DNA of 37,221 nucleotides from Marinilabiliaceae bacterium JC017 (GCA_004296775.1 RHGE01000058.1:1-37221); one strand, 5' to 3'; shown: positions 14,064 through 22,510, counted from the first letter of the stretch. The notes: a model not told the origin generated them from the letters alone. Numbers and translations are program-made.

Positions 14064-16298
14064 ATGAAGAAAGAATTAGGTTTATTCTTATTGTTGTTAA
14101 TGGTGGCGAATACAGGTTTTGCGCAACTAAAGTTGGCAGGTGAGGTGGTTAATGGAAAAAGTTTAACGAAGGTTGAATATGCCAACCTGGTGGTTTTAAG
14201 TGATGATTCTCTTTTTGTCAAAGGTACGGTAAGTGACTCATTGGGGAGTTTTACCCTTGATTTACCAGGTGATATGCACCATTGTTTTTTGCAAGTGAGT
14301 CATTTGAATTACAAGAAGAAAATATTGCAAATACACGCTTTTGATGATTTGGTGACTGTGTCATTGGAGGAGGCAGAAAATAATATGGGAGAAGTGAAGG
14401 TGTTCGGGAAGGCGAAACTTCTGAAAAATAGTCTTTCCGGGACCGAGTATTTAGTTACCGACAACATGCGAAATGCCTCATTTTTGGCCACGCAGGTTTT
14501 GGAAAATATTCCAAATGTATTCATCGACTTCAACAATAATATCTATGTTAAAGGCAGTAGTAAGGTGTTGGTGTTGAAAAATGGCATTGAGCTGTTGAGT
14601 AATGACCTGGTGGATCAAATATCACCCAAAGCCATAGAGAAAATAGAAATAAGTACCAACCTACCATCCAAATACTCGGCCCGAAATTACACGGCACTGA
14701 TAAATATTATTACCAAAAAAACCAACCGGACCAACTTGATGGTTAGTGGTTTGGGATCGCCTGAAAACAATTTTTATGATGCCACTGTGAATTTGAATAT
14801 TGAAAAGATGTCACACTCTTTTTACCTCTATTACAAGTATTATTTTCGGAATTTTGTGGAGGAAAGTTCAATCAGGCAATCTGATTTGGCTGCCAACCAG
14901 GAGGAGGTGTTTAATCTTCGGACGGAGCCGCGAAAGGACCGGGATGATGAGGTTTATTTCGGTTATAATTACCAAAAGAATAAAAAGCTTACCTGGGGAA
15001 TGGACGGGTATCTCTCGTTCTACCGGGAGTTTCATGATACAAAATTTGAGGAGCCCGCGGAAAATCCATTTTCCCTGTTGAAAGAAAAATATAACACACA
15101 GAATTATAGTACCTACTTGCAATTGAAAGACTCGGTGAGTTCGTTTTTAGCCAGGGCATCTTTTACCAACAAACAATTGGACGATAATCTGGAGTATTAT
15201 AAAACCTATAAGGAAAGTCAGATTTCAGAGCAAAACAGGTTAAATATCACGGTGGATTATGACCGGGATTTAAAGAATGATTGGGCCATCAGTGCCGGTG
15301 TTGATTATAATTACGTTCCCAATGAGGGCAGCTACGAAACCCAACAGGATGCCATTGAGCAGGAGTACAAGGAGAATAGGGTGGCCAATTATGTGGATTT
15401 AACCAAAGAGTTTGACAAGAGTGGATTTATATTGGGGGCCAATTTCTACTTCTTCAACCGGAAATTTGATGCGGAGGATATCGAGATAAATGAATGCCGG
15501 TTGTATCCCAAGTTTACCTATTACTACCAGATTGACAAAATTAACTCCCTTAAGCTCGATGTTTCATCATTAATGGATAATCCTACCCTCTGGCAAATGT
15601 TGACGTTGCCCGTGCAGAGTACGCCTACCCTGCAGTTTAGGGGCAATCCCTATTTAAAACCAGAGATGACCAATACCCTCTCGTTTGAATATGCCTATTC
15701 AAAAAGCAGCACTTTTTTGTCAACAAATGTTTATTACACCTTGCGGTCTGATAAGTTGGTGGAACAATATGGCAAAGACGGAGACATGCTTTATGTGACC
15801 TATGCCAACATCGACCGGGCCGAGGATATGGGTATGTCGGCATCGGTTAATTTTAATGTGAAGGCCTGGTGGAAGATTCGGCTTTTTGGGGATATTTATA
15901 ATAGACATATTGGGAAAAATGAGCATTTCGATGAGGATAAGCTCACCTATAACTGGAGTGCCCTGGGGGCCTGGTTCATTAAAAAGAAAATCATTGTGGT
16001 GCTGCGGTACCAGTATAATGGGGAATATTTGACTTATAACGGGAAGGTGAAACCCTATAATAACAGCATTGGTCAGGTGCGCTACAATGTAAACAATCGA
16101 CTTAGTCTTTCGCTGTTGGCGGTTCAGCCGATTGGTAAATTTGAAACAAAAACGGTCATTAACAATGGTTTTAATGACTTAAAACGGAAACAGGAGATGG
16201 ATGTTTTCTCCCTTTTACTTTCGGTTAAGTTCAAGATTTTTAAAGATAAAGTTCGCTCACAAGAAAGCTTATATTATGATGAAGATAAAAAGTACTGA
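14064..16298 (+). CDS. Outer-membrane beta-barrel protein (OMP_b-brl_3 / TonB-receptor-like) of the RiPP locus
   Basis: The 744-residue protein has a signal peptide MKKELGLFLLLLMVANTGFA. Residues ~25-100 form a CarboxypepD_reg-like domain ('LAGEVVNGKSLTKVEYANLV'). A plug-like domain follows ('ATQVLENIPNVFIDFNNNIY', 'IEKIEISTNLPSKYSARN'), then alternating aromatic-rich strands of a ~22-strand barrel ('FYLYYKYYFRNF', 'LKPEMTNTLSFEYAYSKS'). No clear TonB box was seen. It is probably an outer-membrane porter or receptor, plausibly moving the modified peptide or taking up its metal or cofactor partner. Its 3' end overlaps the start of the radical SAM gene by 23 bases, so the two are translated from one message. 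Upstream it is separated from the YcaO gene by a 518-base gap holding the R2 array. Confidence 0.85.
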   Translation: MKKELGLFLLLLMVANTGFAQLKLAGEVVNGKSLTKVEYANLVVLSDDSLFVKGTVSDSLGSFTLDLPGDMHHCFLQVSHLNYKKKILQIHAFDDLVTVSLEEAENNMGEVKVFGKAKLLKNSLSGTEYLVTDNMRNASFLATQVLENIPNVFIDFNNNIYVKGSSKVLVLKNGIELLSNDLVDQISPKAIEKIEISTNLPSKYSARNYTALINIITKKTNRTNLMVSGLGSPENNFYDATVNLNIEKMSHSFYLYYKYYFRNFVEESSIRQSDLAANQEEVFNLRTEPRKDRDDEVYFGYNYQKNKKLTWGMDGYLSFYREFHDTKFEEPAENPFSLLKEKYNTQNYSTYLQLKDSVSSFLARASFTNKQLDDNLEYYKTYKESQISEQNRLNITVDYDRDLKNDWAISAGVDYNYVPNEGSYETQQDAIEQEYKENRVANYVDLTKEFDKSGFILGANFYFFNRKFDAEDIEINECRLYPKFTYYYQIDKINSLKLDVSSLMDNPTLWQMLTLPVQSTPTLQFRGNPYLKPEMTNTLSFEYAYSKSSTFLSTNVYYTLRSDKLVEQYGKDGDMLYVTYANIDRAEDMGMSASVNFNVKAWWKIRLFGDIYNRHIGKNEHFDEDKLTYNWSALGAWFIKKKIIVVLRYQYNGEYLTYNGKVKPYNNSIGQVRYNVNNRLSLSLLAVQPIGKFETKTVINNGFNDLKRKQEMDVFSLLLSVKFKIFKDKVRSQESLYYDEDKKY

Positions 16299-18141
16299 TA
16301 TTGTATTTGTATCCCTGCCGCCTGCGCTTAATTCTATTGCTTCTCCTGCATTTTCTGTTTTAAAACCCTATTTGGAAGCCGAAGGAATTGGTGTTTCAAT
16401 TATTTATGCCAACCATTTGCTGGAGCAGCATATTAGTTATTTCAAAGAAGCTTCTACTACCAATACCGAGGCGTTATTGCCATTCCTGAGTCAGCTTTCG
16501 AAGGATGATCCGGTCCGTTGGAAGTATATTGAGACCTATTATAAGTCCTTGTTTCCCGATCTGTTTTTAACCGACAGATCGTTGGCGTATGAGCTCATTG
16601 CTGATGTGGAAAGTGAATACATTCAGGTGATGGATGGTGTTATTGATTCCATTATTGAAAGCGGGGCAAAGATTGTTGGATTAACGTCAAAATTTGGTCA
16701 GTGGATACCGGGTGTTGTATTGGCCAACAGGATTAAAGAAAAACATCCGGATCTGACCATCATCTCCGGGGGTTGGACCAATAGTTCGGCGGCCTTGGAT
16801 TTTCTGAAGTTGAATTCTGATATTGATTACAGTGTTTGGGGGGAAGGTGAAATTCCACTTGTGGAGTTAATTCAAGCCATTAAAGGCGATAAGGAGATGG
16901 CGTGTGTTCAGGCTATTTCGCGCGTGGTTTATAGAAATGGGGAAGAGGTGATCAAAACCACCCCGGGAGGTCCGGGCTCTTACGTTAATTTTGAAACATT
17001 GCGGTTGGTGCCTGATTATTCCGATTTCTTTAATAGCATCACGAATATTGATAATTCATCCGAGGAAATCCTTTTGCCGGTTGAGCGGGGAAGAGGATGT
17101 AATTGGAATAGGTGTAAATTTTGTTTTTTGTCGCAAGGGTATAAATTCAGGACTAAAAAGCCGGAGCTTGTTCTTTTTGAACTGGAGACATTAATAGAAA
17201 AGTATGGGTCAATGAATTTCTTTTTTACCGATAACGATGTGATCGGGGGAAATTTAAAAGAGTTTAATGAATTGTTGGATGGATTAATCCAATTGCGAAC
17301 TAAATATCCCGACTTAAAAATCATAATGGCAGAAGTTATCTCCTTTGCTGTTGACCAGGCTACCATAAAAAAAATGGTACAAGCCGGATTTAAGAGTGTG
17401 CAGGTAGGTCTGGAGTCCATAGCCGAAAGTATTCTGTTGGATATAAACAAGAAACAGAGTATTGTGGAGAATTTCTTTTTTATAAAGAATGCGGTATCCT
17501 ATGGCATGAAGATAAAGGGGGCCAACATTATTATTGAAACGCCCAATGAGACGGATGATATGATTATGGAATCGATAGATAACCTGCATAAGTATCGTTT
17601 TTTACTTAATTCCGATGATTTCACTTTAAGTATCATTCCCTTAGGGGTGGCCAATTTTTCCCGGTACCTGTCGCAAATCAAAAAGCGTGAAGAAGAGCAT
17701 TTCTGGACCATAACGGAATTGGGGCAAATTATTCCTGAAAAATATCAGACTAAAATAGATCGCTTTTCGCTGTTGGATTATGTGGTGAATACGGCAGAAA
17801 AGCCACTGTGGAATTTGTTTCATCGCCAGGTTGAGTTTTATTCCCGCAAACAGTTTAGTTATAAGGTAGAAAAAGACGCGGCGAAGAAATCAATTAGCTA
17901 CACTGAATATTGTAAAGAAGATGTGGTGAAAGAACTGGAAATTGATAACACACTTCAATGGGATATGTTGCATTTGTTGGATGATCAGATTCTGACGAAA
18001 AAGGAACTTTATGAATTGGTTGCAGGTAACCGTGTTAGTTACGATGCTTTTGATAATGCCATTGATGAGCTTTTAAATGAAGATTTGATTTTTATGGATA
18101 AAAAGCATGAAGCCATTGTGTCCATCATCGAATTGAATTAG
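16276..18141 (+). CDS. B12-binding-type radical SAM protein, RiPP maturation family
   Basis: The tandem ATGATG at 16276 lies inside the end of the barrel gene; the frame from 16201 is only an extension. The 621-residue protein has an N-terminal Rossmann/B12-binding-like region ('IVGLTSKFGQWIPGVVLANR', 'TIISGGWTNSSAA', 'DYSVWGEGEIPLVELIQAI'). It carries a radical SAM cluster C275-X4-C280-X2-C283 in 'ERGRGCNWNRCKFCFLSQGY', followed by 'KFRTKKPELVLFELE'. The R-G-C-x(n)-C-x-F-C ... x-F-R layout matches the radical SAM family that matures bacterial peptides (RiPP maturation radical SAM protein 1). There the first two cysteines are spaced more widely than the canonical CX3CX2C. The C-terminal ~60 residues look like a winged helix ('ILTKKELYELVAGNRVSYDA'). 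Likely reactions are methylation or C-C/C-X bond formation on the precursor. A DxHxxG cobalamin motif was not found. Confidence 0.85.
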   Translation: MMKIKSTDIVFVSLPPALNSIASPAFSVLKPYLEAEGIGVSIIYANHLLEQHISYFKEASTTNTEALLPFLSQLSKDDPVRWKYIETYYKSLFPDLFLTDRSLAYELIADVESEYIQVMDGVIDSIIESGAKIVGLTSKFGQWIPGVVLANRIKEKHPDLTIISGGWTNSSAALDFLKLNSDIDYSVWGEGEIPLVELIQAIKGDKEMACVQAISRVVYRNGEEVIKTTPGGPGSYVNFETLRLVPDYSDFFNSITNIDNSSEEILLPVERGRGCNWNRCKFCFLSQGYKFRTKKPELVLFELETLIEKYGSMNFFFTDNDVIGGNLKEFNELLDGLIQLRTKYPDLKIIMAEVISFAVDQATIKKMVQAGFKSVQVGLESIAESILLDINKKQSIVENFFFIKNAVSYGMKIKGANIIIETPNETDDMIMESIDNLHKYRFLLNSDDFTLSIIPLGVANFSRYLSQIKKREEEHFWTITELGQIIPEKYQTKIDRFSLLDYVVNTAEKPLWNLFHRQVEFYSRKQFSYKVEKDAAKKSISYTEYCKEDVVKELEIDNTLQWDMLHLLDDQILTKKELYELVAGNRVSYDAFDNAIDELLNEDLIFMDKKHEAIVSIIELN

Positions 18142-18231
18142 ATACTGGTTGTCTTGGGGTGCAGGGCGAAAGGATTGGCGAAAAAATCAGGGTATATTCC
18201 CATGTCCGGATGAGCTGGCCCCATATTTTTT

Positions 18232-18492
18232 TATCACACCCATATAACCTTCTATCACACTACCCAAACATGTTATCACACCCATATGACCTTCTATCAC
18301 ATCAGCATGACCTTCTTATCACATCAACATGACCTTCTATCACACCCTCATGACCTTCTATCACACTATCATGATCTATTTATCACACCTATATGACCTT
18401 CTATCACACCCAAATATCCCGTTATCACACTATCCAAACCTGTTATCACACCCATATGACCTTCTATCACACCTAATTTCAACTTATCAATT
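18232..18492. repeat. 21-bp tandem array (12 intact units plus a degenerate 13th)
   Basis: TATCACA recurs at 18232, 18253, 18274, 18295, 18317, 18338, 18359, 18381, 18402, 18423, 18444 and 18465, with a degenerate TATCAA at 18485. Spacing is 21 bp nine times and 22 bp twice. The connecting text is mostly CCATATGACCTTC or a variant. The two 22-bp steps break any single reading frame, so the pattern is held at DNA level. Confidence 0.9.
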
Positions 18493-18790
18493 GAGAGTAT
18501 TCGTGGAACTGTGTCCAGAGAGTCTAAAAGTAATTTTGCAAGGATATAGCGAAAGAAGAATTTGATTTTACGGTCATCAAAAAGGAGGTTTAAAAGAAGT
18601 AATAAGTACTGTTTTCCAGATATTCGGTCTCTTTCAAAAACTTTTTTTTGAGGGGATAGTTTTATTAAAAAACGTAAAGAAAGTAGCTGATGCGTTAAAA
18701 AAAATTAAACCGGAAGATTTAGTCATGAAAATGGCAAACCTTTTGGGTTTATATCAGTACAAAATAACAAAAGCTTTCTTCATGAGTTAG
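18490..18790 (+). pseudogene. Decayed gene of unknown function after the repeat array
   Basis: A stop-free frame at 18566-18790 encodes 74 residues, including 'HQKGGLKEVISTVFQIFGLF', 'LKNVKKVADALKKIKPEDLV' and 'ANLLGLYQYKITKAFFMS' before TAG. The composition is protein-like with amphipathic helices, but there is no start codon before the last 28 codons. Preceding pieces continue in other frames: 'ELCPESLKVILQGYSERRI' ending at 18565, then 'IAKEEFDFTVIKKEV'. These suggest two frameshifts, one in the A/G-rich AAAAAGGAGG run near 18580. Two terminators follow. No family is recognised. Confidence 0.4.
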
Positions 18791-18809
18791 GGTTAAGGTT
18801 AGGTTGATG

Positions 18810-18843
18810 AAGGGGTGCCCTGAAAAGGTGCCCCTTTATTCTT
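18810..18843 (+). terminator. Terminator 1 of a related pair
   Basis: AAGGGGTGCC pairs with GGTGCCCCTT (two G-T pairs, loop CTGAAAA), followed by a T-rich tail. It is preceded by GGTTAAGGTTAGGTTG, shared with the second terminator. Confidence 0.7.
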
Positions 18844-18928
18844 TTGAGCTGCCCGGCGAACAAAAAGAGAGCCGTTGTGTTTAGATTATATAAATGCTTT
18901 TATAGATTTAGGTTAGGGTTAGGTTGTT

Positions 18929-18963
18929 AAAGGAGTGGTGCCGCTTGGTGCCCTCCTTTATTT
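18929..18963. terminator. Terminator 2 of the pair, between the decayed gene and the macrodomain gene
   Basis: AAAGGAG...CTCCTTT encloses GGTGCC/GGTGCC around a GCTT loop. T-runs on the plus side and the A-run on the other make it usable by the converging macrodomain gene. GGTTAGGGTTAGGTTG lies just before it. Confidence 0.7.
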
Positions 18964-18966
18964 ATT

Positions 18967-19470
18967 TCAGGCCAGCAGGTCTTGGTAGATAGCATAGTTT
19001 TCATCGTCGAATACAACGAAGATCACCTTTTCCGGTAGCTCATTTTGGTTTAAATAATCCTTCACGGCCGTGATGGCAATTTGGGCAGCAGCTTCCTTGG
19101 GGTAACCATATACACCGGTACTGATATTTGGAAATGCAATGGTTTTTAACTGGTTTTGCTTTGCTATTGCGAGGCTGTTCGTATAACACTTCTTCAGGAG
19201 CGTGGGTTCGTTCTTATTACCTCCGCGCCAGATAGGCCCAACGGTATGAATAATAAAAGCGGACGGTAATTGGTATCCTTTGGTGATTTTGGCCTCGCCG
19301 GTGGGGCAGCCGTTTAGCTGTTTGCACTCATCTAAAAGTTGCGGGCCTGCAGTCCGGTGGATGGCTCCATCTACGCCGCCACCACCAAGCAGTGAGCTGT
19401 TGGCGGCATTCACAATGGCGTCTGTTTTTAATTGGGTAATATCCCCTTTGATTAATTCAATGCGTTTCAT
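18967..19470 (-). CDS. Macrodomain protein, O-acetyl-ADP-ribose deacetylase type (MacroD/YmdB-like)
   Basis: The ATG at 19470 gives a 167-residue single macrodomain beginning [20 protein letters not shown]. The family hydrolyses O-acetyl-ADP-ribose and removes mono-ADP-ribose from acidic residues. Signatures: [20 protein letters not shown], then [17 protein letters not shown] (catalytic Asn/Asp/Gly loop), '[20 protein letters not shown]', and '[14 protein letters not shown]' (phosphate loop). The longer frame to 19521 has no supporting features, and the promoter below lies inside it. It stands alone between two terminators. Confidence 0.92.
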   Translation of the reverse strand: MKRIELIKGDITQLKTDAIVNAANSSLLGGGGVDGAIHRTAGPQLLDECKQLNGCPTGEAKITKGYQLPSAFIIHTVGPIWRGGNKNEPTLLKKCYTNSLAIAKQNQLKTIAFPNISTGVYGYPKEAAAQIAITAVKDYLNQNELPEKVIFVVFDDENYAIYQDLLA

Positions 19471-19490
19471 GGTTGTAAATTCAGTTTGAG

Positions 19491-19521
19491 AAAAGATAAT
19501 TATTACATCTGTGGAGGACAA
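19491..19521 (-). promoter_or_regulatory. Macrodomain gene promoter
   Basis: On the minus strand, TTG, then 20 bases, then TATCTTTT (consensus TAnnTTTG, last base off). It ends 20 bases before the ATG at 19470, which supports that start. Confidence 0.5.
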
Positions 19522-19543
19522 GGGAATTGAGGCAATGATATAA

Positions 19544-19572
19544 AAAAAGGAGATCGTTTAGATCTCCTTTTT
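19544..19572. terminator. pheT terminator
   Basis: AAAAAGGAGATC-GTTTA-GATCTCCTTTTT is a perfect 12-bp stem with A/T runs on both sides. It lies 19 bases beyond the pheT stop. Confidence 0.85.
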
Positions 19573-19590
19573 GTGTTATTGATTGAGTAA

Positions 19591-22044
19591 TTATTTTCTG
19601 ATTTGAGCGCCTAGTTCTTTTTCGAATGTGAGCATCATCTTTTTCATTATTTTATCTATTTGTTTATCCTTAAGAGTGGCATTTTCATCTTGAAGAATAA
19701 AGCTAACAGCGTATGATTTTTTGTCGGCACCCAGTTTGTCGCCTTCAAATACGTCGAATAATGAAACTTTCTTGAGTAGTTTCTTTTCTACTTTTCGGGC
19801 AATTGTTTTCACTTGGGCAAAAGAGACCGATTTGTCAAGTAACAAGGCCAGGTCACGGCGAACTTCCGGGAATTTTGGTATTTCACGGAATAGGATACCT
19901 GTTTTGCTGCTTTCTTTTAATAAAGCATTCCAATTGAATTGAGCAAAATAGACAGGTGCGTCAATATCAAAATCTTTAAGAATTGGTTGTGCCACCATTC
20001 CGTAGTTGACCAGCTCCTTATTATTTGCTTTTACAACCAGGCTTTCAGAGAATATATCAAGTTCACCGGCCTCTTCCTGCAGGTTGTCAAGCGACAAGCC
20101 AAGGCGGATGAGGATGGTTTCTACCTGGTTCTTCATGTCAAAGAAAGAAACTGTCTGCTCAGGTGTTGTCCAGTTTTCTTGTGCTTTCAATCCGGTCATG
20201 AATAAGCCCAGCTGATTTTCTTCTTTGTAGCTCTTAACATCATTTTTCGAAGCACCGGGTTTCATCTGATAACAATTCCCGAATTCGAATAATTTCAGAT
20301 CTCCGTTACGACGGTTTCTGTTGTGTCTTACTGAATCCAGACCACCAAATAGAAGTGTTTGGCGCATGCCATTCAGGTCGCTGCTTAAAGGATTGGCCAA
20401 TTCCACTACCTGGTCACGGGAATAGGATTTTAAATCATCATAGTAAGCTGCCTTGGACAACGAGTTACACATGATTTCCTGGAATCCGCGTGATGTCAAC
20501 TGGTTGGCAATGGTGTTTTTTAGTTTGTGATCATCCGGTTTTTGAGAGTAAACAATGGTGGAGTTTACACTATCCGGCATTTCTATGTTGTTGTAGCCAT
20601 ATATACGAAGGATCTCTTCAATGACATCTGCTTCGCGTTGCACGTCTACCCGGTAAGGAGGAATTTCCAGTTTTAAAGTATCGTCGGTTTCTTCCTTAAT
20701 TGAGATTTCAAGTGCGGTAAGGATATTCTTAACGGTATCCTTTGTTAGCTCTTTTCCGATTAAACGGTTGATGTTTTTATAGCTGACAGTAACTTCAAAT
20801 GGGGCAATTGGATTTGGATAAAGATCGGTTACCTCGCTTGAAATACTACCTCCGGCTACTTCCTGAATCAATAGAGCGGCACGTTTCAAGGCAAAAACGG
20901 TCATGTTGGGATCAACGCCGCGTTCGAAACGGAAGCTGGCATCGGTATTTAAGGCATGACGTTTAGCCGTTTTTCTCACCCAAACCGGATTGAAGTAAGC
21001 ACTTTCAAGGAATATTTTGGTGGTGGATTCGGTTACACCGCTTTTAGCACCACCAAAGACACCGGCAATACACATACCCTCTTCGGCATTACAAATCATC
21101 AGGTCCTGATCTGATAATTCGCGTTCTTTTTCATCAAGGGTGGTAAATAAGGTGCCGTCCTGCATGGTTTTTACAACAATCTTATCGCCTTTGATTTGGT
21201 CGCCATCAAAAGCATGCAATGGCTGTCCCATTTCATGAAGGACATAATTGGTGACATCCACTACGTTGTTGACAGGCGTCATGCCGATTATCTTCAGCTT
21301 GTTTTGCAACCATTCAGGGGATTCCTGCACTTTCAGTCCGGAGATGGTTACGCCGCAATAACGAGGACATGCCTCAGTATTATCTACCGAAACTTCCACC
21401 GGATAATCCTGGTTGTCTACTTTAAAAGCATCAACTGCAGGTTTATTTGCGGTTATTGTGTTGTCTGATTGTTTCAGGTAAGCAGCCAAATCACGGGCGA
21501 CACCGTAATGAGAGGCGCCGTCTACCCGGTTAGGGGTCAGGTCTACCTCGATAAGTATATCTGATTCAATATTGAAATATTCTTTAGCCAACTGACCAAT
21601 GGGAGCTTCATCAGGAAGGACCATGATACCATCGTGATCTGTTCCAAGGCCGATTTCATCCTGTGCACAGATCATACCCATGGATACTTCACCACGAATT
21701 TTTGATTTTTTAATCACAAAACTCTCATCACCTTGGTACAGGGTTGTGCCAACGGTGGCAACCACCACCTTTTGTCCAGCCGCTATATTGGGGGCGCCAC
21801 ATACAATTGGAAGGGGATTCTCTTCGCCGGTATCAACGGTAGTAAGACTTAGTTTATCTGCATTCGGGTGTTTGGAACAGGTCAGTACTTTACCAATTAT
21901 CAAGCCTTCAAGTCCACCTTTTATTGACTGTACCTCTTCAATACTACCAACTTCCAGGCCGATTGATGTAAGTATCTCTGATACCTTTTCGGGATCAAGA
22001 TCAATATTTATGTAATTCTTCAGCCAGTTGTAAGAAATTTCCAT
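19591..22044 (-). CDS. pheT: Phenylalanine-tRNA ligase beta subunit
   Basis: PheT is the beta subunit of the (alpha-beta)2 phenylalanyl-tRNA synthetase. The 817-residue length is standard. Domains: N-terminal MEISYNWLKNYINIDLDPEK; OB-fold tRNA-binding domain at about 40-150 ('GKVLTCSKHPNADKLSLTTV', 'VCGAPNIAAGQKVVVATVG'); B3/B4 editing region at about 210-370; B5 DNA-binding-like domain at about 405-480 ('RVDVQREADVIEEILRIYGY'); core-like domain; and the C-terminal FDX-ACB anticodon-binding domain ('FPEVRRDLALLLDKSVSFAQ' onward). pheS is not adjacent, so the subunits are encoded separately, as in many Bacteroidota. The 5' leader has structure suggestive of attenuation (separate entry). Confidence 0.97.
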   Translation of the reverse strand: MEISYNWLKNYINIDLDPEKVSEILTSIGLEVGSIEEVQSIKGGLEGLIIGKVLTCSKHPNADKLSLTTVDTGEENPLPIVCGAPNIAAGQKVVVATVGTTLYQGDESFVIKKSKIRGEVSMGMICAQDEIGLGTDHDGIMVLPDEAPIGQLAKEYFNIESDILIEVDLTPNRVDGASHYGVARDLAAYLKQSDNTITANKPAVDAFKVDNQDYPVEVSVDNTEACPRYCGVTISGLKVQESPEWLQNKLKIIGMTPVNNVVDVTNYVLHEMGQPLHAFDGDQIKGDKIVVKTMQDGTLFTTLDEKERELSDQDLMICNAEEGMCIAGVFGGAKSGVTESTTKIFLESAYFNPVWVRKTAKRHALNTDASFRFERGVDPNMTVFALKRAALLIQEVAGGSISSEVTDLYPNPIAPFEVTVSYKNINRLIGKELTKDTVKNILTALEISIKEETDDTLKLEIPPYRVDVQREADVIEEILRIYGYNNIEMPDSVNSTIVYSQKPDDHKLKNTIANQLTSRGFQEIMCNSLSKAAYYDDLKSYSRDQVVELANPLSSDLNGMRQTLLFGGLDSVRHNRNRRNGDLKLFEFGNCYQMKPGASKNDVKSYKEENQLGLFMTGLKAQENWTTPEQTVSFFDMKNQVETILIRLGLSLDNLQEEAGELDIFSESLVVKANNKELVNYGMVAQPILKDFDIDAPVYFAQFNWNALLKESSKTGILFREIPKFPEVRRDLALLLDKSVSFAQVKTIARKVEKKLLKKVSLFDVFEGDKLGADKKSYAVSFILQDENATLKDKQIDKIMKKMMLTFEKELGAQIRK

Positions 22045-22079
22045 TGGTAACTTTTCGTTTATTGTTCAACATGAAAAAA

Positions 22080-22129
22080 TGCCGGAAAACGGCCTGGCAA
22101 ACACCACTTATATATAGCGGTGAATTGCC
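22080..22129 (-). promoter_or_regulatory. Possible transcription attenuator in the pheT leader
   Basis: On the minus strand, hairpin A pairs GGCAA with TTGCC and CACC with GGTG. Overlapping it, hairpin T pairs TGCC-GG with CC-GGCA around CCGTTTT (one bulged A), followed at once by six T residues. The TGCC segment is shared, so the two folds exclude each other. A GTG-started 34-codon frame beginning near 22163 runs through it and contains Phe codons, including a TTT-TTT pair in the T-run (RFPAFFHVEQ, stop). Whether this frame is translated is unknown. Confidence 0.35.
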
Positions 22130-22139
22130 GAAAAGTCTG

Positions 22140-22147
22140 CAAATGTA
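22140..22147 (-). promoter_or_regulatory. pheT promoter -7 box (proximal candidate)
   Basis: TACATTTG on the minus strand fits TAnnTTTG and lies 95 bases before the pheT ATG. A second candidate, TATCTTTG, lies at 22254-22261 and would give a ~200-base leader. Confidence 0.4.
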
Positions 22148-22510
22148 ACTGTTTTAAACTCACTCTATTTAAGTGTAGATTTTAAAGTGGCTACATTGTA
22201 CGCTTCCCTTTTTGCCTGTAGCGTTTTTTGAAACGTGTAATTTTCAGCAACCGCAAAGATAGTATTTTAAAGAAAAATAGTCGTTTGACAATTGGATAAG
22301 TTGAGCGGAGATAATGGATTTGTGAGATCCGGAATTTAAAGTGGTGGTTTTAATAAAATAGGTAGGGCAGAGGTATTGACTATATGGATGTGTGACAGAA
22401 GGCAATATTATCGCGATGTATTTGTCTTGGGTTTGCTTTGTGCCTGGCAGGGGTCTCCTTCGGAGAAGGTGCATGTGACACCTTACTGTATTATATCTAT
22501 AATAGCTTGC

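Noticed and set aside
18232-18492. CRISPR array
   Set aside because: Units are only 21-22 bp with no unique spacers, and no cas gene is present.
18329-18565. 78-codon frame with seven-residue repeats (DLLSHPY-like)
   Set aside because: The repeats are a by-product of the 21-bp DNA array; two 22-bp steps change the frame, and there is no sign of selection on the protein.
18790-18930. Telomere-like GGTTAGGG words
   Set aside because: Only two short occurrences, each tied to a terminator; nothing suggests a chromosome end.
22244-22474. 76-codon minus-strand frame upstream of pheT
   Set aside because: It runs over an inverted repeat and the promoter region and has no protein-like pattern.
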